Origin: Rhabditoides inermis
Taxonomy: Eukaryota > Nematoda > Chromadorea > Rhabditida > Rhabditidae
Assembly (NCBI GenBank): GCA_963966185.1
Contig: CAWZYM010000398.1
Location: forward strand, 1,112,501 to 1,176,500
Direction of reading: 5' to 3'
Length of the DNA stretch: 64,000 bases
Positions 39,192 to 56,522 of this stretch are shown piece by piece (the stretch's first letter is position 1; each line of letters begins with the position of its first letter). The position numbers and the translations under genes were made by a program. The notes below the pieces were generated by a model. That model ran no database searches. It worked only from the letters and a program-made list of their open reading frames with translations, and had not been told where the DNA came from.

Positions 39192-42100
39192 ATGGGTCCC
39201 CTCTCGGCAGGCCGGTGCCTAGCCGTTCTCGGCACTCTACTAGCGCTCTGTGCCGTCTCCGGTCAGTGTCACATTTATACTAAATACTAAATAATTGCCT
39301 AATTCTGCAAAACTCTTACAGATGCGGCGCTGGCTGCCATGTCGATCGACCTCGGCTCTCAGTTTTTGAAGATCGGTCTCGTCAAGCCGGGAGTGCCCAT
39401 GGAGATTGTCCTCAACACGGTAAGTCACCAGGCTGAGTTCTTGAGAAGCGGGTGACATGGGTATTACAGGAGTCGCGCCGCAAGACACCCAACCTGCTGT
39501 CGATCCGCAACGGCGAGCGCCTCTTCGCTGAAGCCGCCGCCGCCCTGGTAGGTTGCACTTATGGTCTTGCGTTTTCTTTCTCCGGATCAGACCGTTGCGT
39601 TTTCAGTCGCTCAAGTTCCCGAAGAGCGGCTACCAGTACCTCCTCAATCTGATTGGAAAGAAGGTACGTGTATTTTCTACGCTACTACGCTGCAATGTCA
39701 TGTACAACTATAACGATTCCGGATAAATCTCTGTACTCTGAACGCTGATTTCCTTGTGCATTCATCGTGCTTGCAGGACGGCGACCCGTCGATCGACCTG
39801 TACCGCTCGCGCTTCCCCTTTGCCGCCGTCTCGGTCGATGAGGAGCGCGGCACCGTCGTCTTCCCCGTCGAGTGAGTGCGCTGACGTCTTTGTCGTCGGA
39901 TTGTTTGGAACGTCACGATTTATGTTTGTCCGGTTCATAGCGCACGGTGCTTCAGGTCTGAGCAGATGAACGTGGAGACGCTGGTGGCTATGATTCTGTG
40001 GTCGGCTCGTCAGACCACCGAGGCCTTTGCCCAGCAGCCCGTCAAGGTGAGTGAGCGACGTGGGTTACTGAAATTGTAGAAAAAGTTTACTGACGTATGA
40101 AGTATACCTATACCAGTTACCAGTTGTGTTTCTCCAGGACGTGGTGATCACCGTGCCGGTGTTCCTCACCCAGGCGGAGAGGCGCGCCGTCGCCGCCGCT
40201 GCCGACATTGCCGGTCTCAACCTACTGCAGGTTTTTACTCTTTATTATTCGTTTTTTTGGTTGTTCGTTTAGCCGGTTGAATCCTAGGTGCTTCCTATCA
40301 CAAGATGCAGTCTTGGATACGAGATACGATGACGCTTGTCGTTTCAGCTGCTCTCTGACGGCTCTGCCGCCGCACTCAACTATGGCGTGTTCCGGCGACG
40401 CGAGATCACCGAACAGGCGCAGACCATGATGATCTACGATATGGGCGCGCAGAAGACGGTGAGCGAATCGTTGTGGGTGGCCCACCTTCTCCTCAGGTTG
40501 CGACTATCGTGGAGTACGTGCTGGAGGGCAAGGACAAGTCGAAGGAGCCGGCGGTGCGCACGATTGGCGTGGGATTCGACCGCACCCTCGGAGGACTCGA
40601 GATCACTCTTCGCATGCAGAAGCACTTGGAGCAGCTCTTCAGGTATGAAATACGTCTGTGATTCGTCTTCCCGTTTTTTTCCGTGACATTTTGCTTGTGC
40701 GTGAGGCAATGGATTATTGTTATTGTATCAATCACGGTGTTACGCTAGGTCATCGACCAAGACGCCCACCGACATTGCCACCAACCCCCGCTCGATGGCC
40801 AAGCTCTTCAAGGAGGCCGAGCGCGTCAAGCAGGTACGGTATCCTTCACCTACAGTAGTATGCTCATCTTCCGTAGTAGTACGACTGTGTACTACAGGAG
40901 TACTATATCAATCGTGATCAACCATCACCCTACTTTCATTCGATTACAGGTGCTCTCCGCCAACAAGGACCACTTTGCGCAGATTGAGAACGCCCATGAG
41001 GAGTCCAACTTCCGCGCCAAGGTGAGTGACGACTTTATATTTATTCCAAATCAAAACCACATCTAACTAACGTCGAGTAGTAAACTTCGACTCTGATTGA
41101 GCTGGCGTCGATGATCTGAATGTTTATTCGGAATGGAACAGATGAGTATGCCACGTACAACAATGTGGTGGTGTGGTGTGATGATGACATAATCACAGGT
41201 GACTCGCGACGAGCTGGAGGCGATGATTGTGGACCTGGAGCCGCGCGTGACACAGCCCATCAAGGACGCGCTCAAGATGGCCGAGATGAACATGGAACAG
41301 GTGAGTTGTCCGGCGTCGTGAGTGGTCTGACTGTTTTCTACGGTCACAAGCTAATATTGATATATGAGAGAGGAAGGGAACGAGGAAACGAGGAGAGATG
41401 GGGAGCAAGAGAGAAGATTGTTATTTTTCCCGTAAGTGACAGATAGTCATATTCTGCTTGTAGATCGACCAGTTTGTTCTGATGGGCGCCGGTACGCGCG
41501 TGCCCAAGGTGCAGCAGCTCATCAAGGAGATGCTCGGCGAGAAGGTGGGGTTATTTACATGCTCGTTTTTGAACATGCTCATTTCGAAAAGGAATACTTA
41601 TCATCGGTACTGTCCCGCAGCGCCCCGTATTCCTGGATTACTGTATGTTGTAGGAGATTGGCCGCTTCCTGAACACTGACGAGGCGATCGCTCTGGGCGC
41701 CGTGTACCAGGCGGCCGATCTGTCCAAGTCGTTCAAGGTCCTCCCCTTCAAGGTCTACGAGCTGCAGATGTACCCCATACAGGTATGGAGATTACTGATT
41801 AGGTATGAATTATATAGTGGCATGCTTGACTAGTTGGAGAAAGAGATAGTGGAGAGAGAGAGAGAGAGAGCCTCGTTCTCTAGGTGGACTTCGAGTCTAA
41901 GTCGTCGGAAGGGGAGACGAAGCAGGTGTCTCGCACCATCTTCGGCCTCAAGACTCACTACCCCGCGCCCAACAAGATCGTCTCCTTCACCACCCACACT
42001 GTTAGTCATTTTTTGGTTTTCTGTATCCACATTATCACATTATGTTTTAGGATGTCGTTCCTTTGTACGTTTGATGTACACTGATTTTATTTTAGGACGA

Positions 42101-44299
42101 TTTTTCGTTTGACGTCAACTACGGAGACCTGTCGCACCTCTCTGCGCAGCAACTGAAAGAGTTTGGAGCCACACGCATTGCCTCTGTTCAGGTTGGTAGT
42201 GCCTATCACAATGTTATGCGTTGTTATAATGGCAAGTTTAGGTGAAAGGCGTTGCTCCGGCTATCGAGAAGGAGGCTGCCAGCGGAGGAGCGTTCAAGGT
42301 AGGGTTACGGTGGCGGACTGCGTGTGTACCGTTTGTAGGGAGTGAAAGCGCATCTGTCGGTTGATCTCTCGGGAATCGTCACGGTGGCCAAGGCCGAGGT
42401 GGTCGCCGAGCACCCGCCCAAGGTGGAAGAGGGTGAGTGGGAAGTGGTCATGTCAACGTGGGTGGTCTCATCGCTGCGTTTTGTAGAGAAGCCTGAGGAG
42501 GAGGAGAAGAAGGATGAAGACAACGACAAGAAGGATGAGAAGAAGGACAAAAAGAAGGTGTGTCATTGATATTTTGCCTTCGTGGTTTTTTCTCCGTCAC
42601 GTACGATCACATTTCAGAAGGATAAGAAGGACAAGAAGAAGGTATTATGCGATACTAGTTGACTAACATTCCAATTTCTAACGCTTGACACTAACCAACA
42701 GTCAATTGTTGTTGGGTGAATATTCATCGCTGAAGAGAGTATTCAAGTATTCATTGTAGAAGGAGAAGAAGGAGAAGGACGACAAGCCGACGACTGTGAA
42801 GGTGGCGCTCACCGTGGAGGAGCAACTGCTCGATCTCGCTCCCCTCAGCGACGACAAGGTCACTGCCGCCAAGAAGCGGTGAGGATCATTGATTGTCTAT
42901 ACTGGTTGTTTGTTTTTTTTGCTTTCTTTCTCAATGTGTTGATTATTTGGTGTTTAGTCTGTCCGAGTTTGAGTCTGCGGAGAAGGCGAAGGCGGAGCGG
43001 GAGACGGCGATGAACCACCTCGAGTCGAGCATCTACGACATTGCAGCCAAGGTGGGCCGTGGTGGAGTGATATGATTAGAGTCTACGAGTGCGCACTTGG
43101 TCAGGCGCTCTGCCGCCGCAGCGCGCGTATAGTGGACACGCGACCCGGCCCACGCTCTCCCTTTTATAGTACTCTCTTTGAGTATCTGCTCGTGGAAAGA
43201 GGAGAGAGAGAGAGAGAGAGATCGCGTATTTATTCTCGAACGCGTACATTGTATATGTACTTGCAGATGGAGGAGGAGGACTTTGCCGCGTTCGTCAAGG
43301 AGGAGGAGAAGGAGAAGATTCTCGCCGAGGTGAGCAGATATTTTCATACATTTGAATCTAACGCTAACCACGTCGTGTGTTGCACACACAAAATACCTGC
43401 ATCGTCATGTTTTCACATGCACATTTACTCTTTCATGTTATGTTTGATCGTAGGTGGCGCGTCTGCGTCTGTGGATGGAGGACGACGTTGGCGTGGCGAC
43501 GACGACGACGGAGTTCAAGGATAACCAGAAGACGCTCGACGAGACGGTCAAGAACGCGCGCTGGAGGATCAAGCAGCACAAGGTGAGTGATCGTTAACAT
43601 TTTTCTCTTCAGCCAAGGAAATGTGTACAATTCTCTCGCTTTCCCTCTTTTCGCGCTGGCTCTCCTCACTTTTTTCTCTCGCTCTTCTGTCTATGTGGAA
43701 TATATCGCATTGCAGGCGATGCCGAAGGCTGTGGAGAAGTTTGACAACGCGACGGAGACGGCCAACGCTTTCCTCGTCACGGCAAAGAACCTCACCACCC
43801 TCGAGGAGCCCGTGTTCACCGAGACTGAGCTGGAGGTGAGTGGGTGGAGAGAGAGGGAGAGAGAGAGAGAGAGGGAGAGAGAAAGAGATGGGGAGAAAGA
43901 CCACCCTCTCTTACAGGTGCTGACCAAAATCATCTCGGAGACGGCTGCGTGGTGGCAGGAGAAGCAGGCGCTTCTCGTGGAGCAGAAGAAGAGCGACGAC
44001 CCCGCCATCACTGTCGGAGAACTCAAGGACAAGGTGAGCAGCGTTTTGTTTTTCTTTAGTTTTTTTTAACATAATTACCACGTTACATGTATATACTATT
44101 GTTTCAGACTCGCGATCTGGAGCGTGAAGTGCGGTATCTGCTCAACAAGATGAAGAACTTCAAGCCGAAGAAGAAGGCAGAGGAGAAGAAGGAGAAGGCG
44201 GAAGAAAAGGATGGCGAGAAGAAGGAGCAGGAGCAGGAGGAGGAGAAGGCCGAGGAGAAGTCGACCGACGCTCCCGAGCCCGAGCACCCGGAGCTCTAA
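39192..44299 (+). CDS. hyou-1: Hypoxia up-regulated protein 1 / GRP170 (ER Hsp110-type chaperone)
   Basis: This is a large Hsp70-superfamily chaperone and nucleotide-exchange factor of the ER lumen. Twenty-seven exons give about 866 residues: 39192-39261, 39322-39419, 39470-39547, 39607-39663, 39777-39871, 39956-40046, 40138-40230, 40348-40458, 40497-40642, 40749-40833, 40950-41021, 41199-41300, 41464-41544, 41654-41782, 41884-42000, 42096-42191, 42242-42298, 42339-42432, 42487-42557, 42618-42641, 42760-42878, 42958-43051, 43267-43329, 43454-43582, 43716-43835, 43917-44033, 44108-44299. A signal peptide ([11 protein letters not shown] core) is followed by [20 protein letters not shown], and the ATPase motifs are [10 protein letters not shown] and [17 protein letters not shown]. 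An acidic/Lys-rich loop and a helical C-terminal domain follow. The protein ends HPEL, an apparent variant of the KDEL-type ER retention signal. An acceptor ends one base before the ATG. Confidence 0.93.
42618..42641 (+). CDS. 24-nt microexon in the HYOU1 lysine-rich loop
   Basis: It encodes eight residues, almost all Lys or Asp, is flanked by an ATTTCAG acceptor and a GTATTA donor, and is phase 0 at both ends. It can therefore be skipped or included without changing the frame. Confidence 0.7.
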
Positions 44300-44471
44300 T
44301 CTCTCACTATGCTCATTCTAGGATCGAATGTATTCGCAATTCCCCCGACGTGTGTATTTTGTAGTCATTTCATTCTCTCGTCTGTGATGCTTTCTTCTTC
44401 CGCTAACCCAGTCTTGTTATTCCAGTCAAGTCAAACAGAAGTATTTGGGTGATTGGTGTTGTTGATGTGGT

Positions 44472-44477
44472 AATAAA
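44472..44477 (+). terminator. Candidate polyadenylation signal for HYOU1
   Basis: A canonical AATAAA lies 173 bases after the HYOU1 stop codon, a typical nematode 3' UTR length. Confidence 0.6.
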
Positions 44478-45279
44478 CGTATTTATTTTATTGTTTCATA
44501 TTTGTTACTGATAAGAATTTTTGCACCCCAGAAAATGAATGATCGAGATGCGGAGAAGAGAAGACACAACACAGATCGACTGCTAGTTTAAAAAATGGGT
44601 TCGTATCGTAACGGTAGTACTTTCCGGTTTATCCATTTACGATTTCCTCTATATCTCTCAGTCACAGTATCGTATCGAAACAGACACCACATGCCGATAG
44701 ATAGAGAAACACTCGAAACCAGGCGAAAATACGCTGCACTACGGTATGGCTGGCGAGAAATGGGTCCCGGCGCGATACACATCAGGGCAGCGCCGCGGCC
44801 GGCTGCGACCATTGGTCTTCGATTCTCTATCGCCGCGCACTGACATAGCGAGCCCGCCTGGCACATGGAACACTCGTACTCAATCACCTCACCGCATCCG
44901 GCAGCCATTCACTCACTAGTCACTCACTCACAGTACATTCCACGCATCGAGTCACTACTTCCTGCTCGCTTCGCCTCTGTCATCGCGCCTCTTTGCCTTC
45001 TCAATCCACGACATCGAAGTATTTACATGTTGTTGTGGCGGAAAGTATCGTGAAGACAGATATATGTGAATGATTTCGTTTTCTCGTAGTTTTCGGCTGA
45101 TTGAGCCAAGGCTATCATGCTGACCTCTCATTCGCAGTATTCCCTCCAGCCCCTCTCTCAGCTGATCGATACCTCACTATGCTTCCATCCGCGATTCTCT
45201 CGTTGTGCCCTCTCTCGCCACCTACGCGTACTCGTGTGTTATGATTTGATAACTTATATTTATGTGTTGTGTTATAGTA
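44478..45279. other. Intergenic region upstream of the V-ATPase gene
   Basis: No exon is seen. A GTTATAG acceptor-like sequence ends two bases before the V-ATPase subunit A start codon. Confidence 0.5.
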
Positions 45280-50336
<5,057 letters not shown>

Positions 50337-51069
50337 AGTGTTGTCTGACACCCTTCCTTACCCCCCACCCGCCCCTGTATGATATGTGATAGACTTGCCC
50401 CCGCCCCTTCACCACAGATATTTTATTATAGCCAGAGTATAGATATTTTAAGAGAGAGGAGGTTGTGTGTGTGTCCCCAGAGAGATCGATGATTCTATAT
50501 TGACTGTAGCTGAGTCAAACTACCCTCAACCCCTCGCCCCTCGTTCCCCTACATACATTCCGCTATATATTCCACTTTGCGCTCTCACTCGAAAGGAACT
50601 CTGTGTTTTTTGTCTAGCGCTCTTGTAACATTGTATAGTAAGCAATAATCGCGTGAGTGTGTATACCACTGCAGTAGATGAGAGTGAAAATAAAGACATG
50701 AAAAGTGATATGTGTGGGTGTGGCTTTGATGAAGATCGGGAAAAAATAATTGTGAAGTTAGTTCCTGGGTGGGGAGAGTGGCATGCTAGCGCTACATTTC
50801 CAATCGAATTCGCGCGCAGACGATTGCATGCCACATTCTGTCTAGTACTGTATGTGGTCTGTAGTATTTTCGAGGGAACGCGCGCAGCAAATTGCCCGCA
50901 ATTGCGGGTAGTGAAAGGGAGGGGAGGGTAGTGAACGGGGAATTCACAATGTGATCAACTAACACCACGCCGACTCTCTCCAACTCCGTCACTGATAGGC
51001 GCGGCACTCATTATCAGTAATTACCACACCTGAGCGGTTATTGATCGCTGGCCTGATAGCGCGTATTCG
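50337..51069. other. Spacer between V-ATPase subunit A and CNNM
   Basis: It holds the V-ATPase 3' UTR and the CNNM upstream region. No exon or RNA gene is seen. Confidence 0.5.
50689..50694 (+). terminator. Candidate polyadenylation signal downstream of V-ATPase subunit A
   Basis: This AATAAA lies about 355 bases after the stop codon. Several AT-rich alternatives lie closer. Confidence 0.35.
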
Positions 51070-51684
51070 ATGCTACTTCTCGCGCTGCTTGCGACAGTTG
51101 CGGGTCAGGCGACGTTCGACCAGGTAGATCGGAGCAGTTTAGAAGCGTAGGAGGTCGCTATACTACAACGTGCACACTCATCAGTGAACTGACACGAGTC
51201 AGATAGAAACGATGGCTGGGGTGGTTTCAGAATGAGCCGCCTCTGCACTGGGAGACGCTGCAGGTGATCCCCCATGTGTCCGGGGTGCGAGTCGAGTCGT
51301 TCGCACCCGAGAACGGATTCCTCGGATACACGTGAGTCACAAGAACAATGCAACAAAAATCAAAAATCAAGACAACTCATCTCATAAATCCAATATGACC
51401 TTCTACAATGGTCGTCTTTCGTTTTATCGTAACGCTTCGCTTTGTGTTTCATCTTCGTTGTTGTATTCTTGATATCGACAGTAAATCGATTAAATTCAAT
51501 ACACAGATGTACTTACCGAAAGGGTTTTTTTTTGCTGGAATTTTTCTAAATGTGTATCGTTTTTCAGTGAAGCTGGTTCGACGATCGTCAAGCCCGATAC
51601 TCTCGTGAACATTGTCGTGTTCGGATACTGGCTGGATAAGGTATGTTCTTTACCTCTCTAATCTCTCTCTCTCTCTCTCTCTCT

Positions 51685-51722
<38 letters not shown>

Positions 51723-51911
51723 GTGTGTGTCGTCACTATTTTTAGAATGGTAACCAACCCTCTCAAATGTTTAGCTATTTTTTTCAGGTTGAATATGTGA
51801 CTTTCACGGACACTGTCTGTCTCACATCCGAGTTCAACATTTCGGCCACCAGCTTCATCCTCCAGACCGAGACCAAGATCGAGCTGCAGCACCAGTTTCC
51901 AGAGTGAGCAC

Positions 51912-51945
<34 letters not shown>

Positions 51946-54900
51946 ACTACTATCATTTCAGCTGGGAGGAGCCGTGGCGTCTTTGCGTGAAGCAGAAAGG
52001 CCGCACAGGAGAGCTACTGCTGGTGAGTCATAGTGGGGAGGTGACAGAAATAGTGACAGAGTGGCAAGACGACACAGTGACAGAGTGACAGAGTGACCAA
52101 ATGACAGTGACACCAGATCGACGACATGCGCACGTGGATCAACTCAGCGGCGGAGGCGCACGAGGAGTTCATCCCGCTCTGGCTGCAGGTGAATCTCTCT
52201 TTTGCAAACTCAACTACCGGAAAACACCGATAACACAGTACACAGTAGCTGGATATTTTTTTTTGTTTCTTATAAATGTGGTTCTAAGGTATCCGTGCTG
52301 GCCGTGCTGTTCTCGATGTCGGCTCTCTTCTCCGGCCTCAACCTCGGACTCATGTCCCTCTCCACACAAGAGCTCAAGCTCATCATCAACTCTGGTATTG
52401 TGTTTTTTTGGTTTTGTGAACTTCGACTACTCACGTGAACCTCACACAATGAGTGAATGAGCGAACTGGGTGAAAAAAAAACATTTTGAGGCTCGGCGCG
52501 CGAGCAAAAGTACGCGGCGGCTATTCTGCCGGTGCGCAAGCGCGGCAACTACCTGCTCTGCACCATTCTCATCATGAACGTCGTCGTCAACGCGTCCATC
52601 TCGATTCTGTTCGAGGTGAGCGGAACGCTTTTGGGAGAGAACCGCTGTAGTTCAGGACTTTGCCTCCGGCACGGTCGCGTTCATCGTGTCGTCGTTCGGT
52701 ATCGTCGTGCTGGGCGAGATCATCCCGCAGAGCATCTGCGTCAAGTGAGCTTCATTCTGCCATTGATCTATCGACTCTCTCTCTCTCTCTCGCTCTGAAC
52801 AACGCATCATAAGAGAGTGTGACAAGCTAACTTCTAGGGAGGGCCTGGCGGTCGGCGCAAAGACCATCTACCTCACGCGCTTCTTCATGTTCGTCACCTT
52901 CCCGCTCGCCTGGCCCATCAGCAAGCTGCTCGACTTCATTCTCGGCGAAGACGTGAGCGCAGACGTATGGCGGCTGCGTCACGCTGCGTCACTTTCAGGT
53001 GGACCAGTTCGATCGCGGCCGGCTCGTCGAGATGCTCAAGATCAACGCGGACATGAACAACTCGGACAATGTGGTGAGAAAGTTATTGAAATTTTCAATT
53101 GACAAAAGATTTTTGTAGGAAATCATACCGGTATCGTATATCAGCTATGAATCAATATCATTGTTACAGGATCTAGCAAGGGAGTTGCAGATCGCAGTTG
53201 GAGCCATGGAGATCAGCAACAAACACGCCAAGGACGTCATGACGAAGATCGACGTAGGTTTTATGACCTTCTTCCTGGAAACGTGGAAACACATTTTTCA
53301 GGACGTGTACATGCTGCCGGAAGACCAGATTCTGGATCGCGAGATGATATCGGAGATTGTGAACCGCGGCTACACGCGAATCCCCATCTTCTCGGACGGA
53401 GACAGGAACAATGTGAGTGTAAGCGGGATAAAATTTGATGATTTCAATGTCTCGCTTGGTTTTGGGCTGGAGATTGGAAGATTGTGAGTATGCGAGTGTA
53501 CGCGGGACACAAATTGATGATTCCCACGTTTCGCTTGATTTTGAGTTGTGGAAGGAGAGAGATGATGAAGGGTCGTTGCACAGGTCACATCGTTGTTGTT
53601 CGTCAAGGACCTTGCGCTCATCGACAAGAAACACCACATCTCGATCAAGGTTGGGGATTCATGAACAATTTAGACTTGTAGACATCTTTGAATAACGGTA
53701 ACGTGTTCAGTCAGTGTCTGAGTACCACAAGCACCCCATCCGAGTCGTCGACGAGGACACACCGCTCAACGTGCTGCTCGAAGAGTTCAAAGCGGTGAGT
53801 GCATGTGATAGGAGATTGTATCCCGAATACTGCTGGTGTACCTTTTCTTTGAGTGTCACCCGCGATGTTTTCATGACAATGTACACACGTATTTGAGGGC
53901 GAGTACCACCTGGCGCTGGTCGCCAAGAAGCTCGTCGCGCACGCCAAGACCGAGTCGTGGATCAAGAACCAGCTCGTAGAGTTCACCAAGGTGTTATTTT
54001 GATCGGGTTCTTGACTACTGACTACACACTCCTTCCTACCTTCCTAGTTGAGTAGTGTTTTTCTAGTTCTATGGGTTATGGACAGTGTTTCGGTGAGATC
54101 TATGACTATGCGTAGTCTTTCGGTCTTTCGGTGTATGGTGTTAATATATCTGATGTGTCCAGCACGAAGCCGGAGTGGCGTTGATCGAGACGGGACAGGG
54201 TCCGCCGCCGCTCGCCGGAATCATCACACTAGAAGACATACTCGAGGAGATCCTTCAGGTGAGTGGCTGGTCTGCCAACTACGAATTCGATATACTTCCG
54301 CTTTCAGGCAGAGATCATCGACGAGAGCGACTCGGTGTTCGACAATCGAGACAGGAAGAAGCGAAATGTGCGCGAAACTGAAGATTTTTTTTTTAATTAT
54401 GATTTTTAGACGATCAACGTTCTCGATGACTGCAAAGAAGACAAGGGTGAGCCGCTAAACCTCGACATGAGAAAGGCAAGTGATCAGGGAGCGCCACCTT
54501 TCACAAAAGATCTTGGAATTTGAGAATGATGAATAAAACAAGAATCATGTTCTAACTTTATTAAAAACATTTATTAAAATTTTTATTAAAAATATTATAT
54601 TTATTAAAAACATTTAAAATAAAAAATATATTTATTAAAACATTTAAAATAATTATTTCTCAAGCTTCATATTTCAGGTGGTGTGCCACTGGCTGGCCGA
54701 GCATCTTTCACTCTTCTCCAACAAATACATCGACGAGAGGGCCAGGGAGAGATTGGTTCAGAGAAACATCAGAAAAGCAAGTCATCCACGCATCATTGTT
54801 TTTTATCCAACACTTTGCATATATACTTGACATTTCGCGAATCCGATGCTTGCGTGAGCGTATAATTTTAAATAACAGGTTGTGCAACTGAACAAGAAAC

Positions 54901-56203
54901 AACACAACGCGTCGCTGCTCCTGTTCGAACCTCATGCATCAACAAGGAGAATGATTCTCATACTGGAGGGAAAGTGCATCGTCACTTTCCCCAAGGTATA
55001 CTTTTCACAGCGAAGTTCTTTGTTCTTATCCACATAAATGTACTGACAACATGTTTTTAGTACTTACTGACATATTGTATTTCCCTCTTGTCGAAATATG
55101 CAGTATAGGTATAGTACATCATTGCACGTTTCAAAGCCTTGATTATGGGTGCACCGAACAGCAAAGTTGAATCGTTGAATGAAAACGCAAAGTTCAGTAA
55201 TCTGTTTGTAGTCTGGTCTCACGTTCACCTGCGGTCCTTGGATGAGCTTCGGAGAGTCGCTGATGGCCTGCCTGGAGAAGAACATCGTGCAGGGACAGTC
55301 GGGTGAGTGACGGCGTCTCAGTGGCTTCTGCCGAGAGGGTCACTACTCATGCGATCCTTTCTAGACGTATCCGTCTCGCTAGTGCCGGATTTTGAGGTGC
55401 GCGCCAAACCGGGATGCGTCTTCCTACAGGTATGACGCTTCCAAGTTGGTGATACAAAGTTCGTGACAGACATTTAGGTCAAGCGGATGTCTCATTTTGT
55501 TTATCGGGTTCCTTCTAGTCAAGACTTGAATTTCGTTACGATTTTCAAACGGCTTTTCACATTTATATTTGACAGGTTCCACTCGGTGACTTGGCTCGTG
55601 CCTTGAAGATGTGTCAGTTGCTGAAAACATACAGGTTAATTTGTAGATAATTCGTTCTAACTTTATAAAAAAAATATGTGTTGTGTTTAGCTGATTAAAT
55701 CCAGGGTCTTTCTTTGTAATAGACAAAAATAACCTGTTCCAGCAAATTGGCGCGCAAAATTGAACGGACAGAAGAACAAACGTGTGATAGGAACGCATAC
55801 ATGATTTTAGGTCGAACCACGCTAGCGAGTCGTCGTCGATACAAGAACAGAACGCCTTCACCCTCAATGTGCCATCGGAACTGCAGGAGCTGGTGAGAAA
55901 AATATGTGTTGTGTTTAGCTGATTAAATCCAGGGTCTTTCTTTATTGACTAACGATAACAACTATTGAACAACTTAAACATACTAACGTCTACGAATATA
56001 GACGCATGAAACGATCAACGCTCTCTCTTTCTCTCTTTCTCTCTCTATCTCTCTCTCCCGCTATTCCTTCCCCTCTCTCCCTCTCTCCCTCTCTCCCTCT
56101 CTCCCCCTCTCTCTCCCTCTCTCTCTCTCTTCCCTCTCAGACACCTGTCGTGCATCACACGTCCATTTCACAAACTGCTCACAAGGAAATGAATTTCGTG
56201 TAA
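51070..56203 (+). CDS. CNNM-type metal (Mg2+) transport mediator
   Basis: This is a membrane protein of the cyclin M/ancient conserved domain family, linked to Mg2+ homeostasis. Twenty-six exons give about 740 residues: 51070-51123, 51231-51331, 51568-51640, 51788-51903, 51962-52022, 52117-52188, 52289-52394, 52491-52615, 52656-52744, 52838-52952, 52999-53073, 53170-53253, 53302-53412, 53584-53649, 53711-53794, 53898-53990, 54163-54258, 54308-54367, 54410-54475, 54678-54776, 54879-54995, 55212-55302, 55365-55429, 55576-55634, 55811-55892, 56141-56203. Order: signal peptide, extracellular domain, DUF21 membrane domain ([37 protein letters not shown]), CBS pair ([34 protein letters not shown]), then a cyclic-nucleotide-binding-like domain ([12 protein letters not shown]). 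Two successive introns use GC donors (54476, 54777). The last exon is doubtful because the gene's 3' half is duplicated in inverted orientation just downstream. Confidence 0.88.
53413..53583 (+). repeat. Diverged tandem duplication filling a CNNM intron
   Basis: Two copies of a roughly 85-bp unit can be aligned (for example GTGTAAGCGGGATAAA against GTGTACGCGGGACACA, each followed by TTGATGATT and TCGCTTG). The intron's donor region is part of the unit. Confidence 0.7.
53564..55987 (+). repeat. Left arm (A) of inverted duplication within CNNM
   Basis: This segment of the CNNM gene reappears in reverse complement at 56523-57655. Matching stops at 53564 on the left and 55987 on the right. The copy lacks the part of this arm from about 54272 to 55563. 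Confidence 0.9.
55670..55945 (+). repeat. About 52-bp direct repeat in two successive CNNM introns
   Basis: AATATGTGTTGTGTTTAGCT and the following 30 bases occur at about 55673-55722 and again at about 55900-55945, on either side of the exon 55811-55892. The repeat is carried along into the inverted copy. Confidence 0.85.
56004..56140 (+). repeat. CT/CCCT-rich tract before the last CNNM exon
   Basis: Low-complexity pyrimidine sequence forms the end of the final intron on the plus strand, up to the CTCTCAG acceptor at 56140. Confidence 0.9.
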
Positions 56204-56302
56204 TAATAACTTCTGTGTCGAACGCTTTAGTAGCATTAACGAAGCACGTTTGAGGGAAAGACACTAGACAAGGCACGGGGCTACACTGGAGTCAGTAGCC
56301 GT

Positions 56303-56419
56303 CTAGAAGTCGTTGGTGAGGGTGATGTTTTTGCTGGCGCTGGCGGTGCTGACGGACCGCACGCGCTCCTCGTTCGACGCGCCGCGCGGATGGAACACGG
56401 ACGCGTTGCGGCGACGAGA
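56303..56419 (-). CDS. Orphan C-terminal exon on the minus strand
   Basis: An acceptor (GATTCAG on the minus strand) at 56420 is followed by 38 codons and TAG. The peptide starts SRRRNASVFHPRGASNEERV and ends TASASKNITLTNDF. It is phase 0, so it would join correctly to the last exon of the inverted CNNM copy (56699-56618). It looks like a genuine basic, Ser-rich C-terminal tail, and it may be the ancestral CNNM terminus separated from the plus-strand gene by the rearrangement (inference). Confidence 0.5.
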   Translation of the reverse strand, partial: SRRRNASVFHPRGASNEERVRSVSTASASKNITLTNDF

Positions 56420-56522
56420 CTGAATCCAACTTTTACACAACCGTTCCACAGATATTCGAGGGAGTTGAAAAGCAGCTCGGCTTGTTTTGACAGGTTATTT
56501 TTGTCTATTACATTTCACAATA

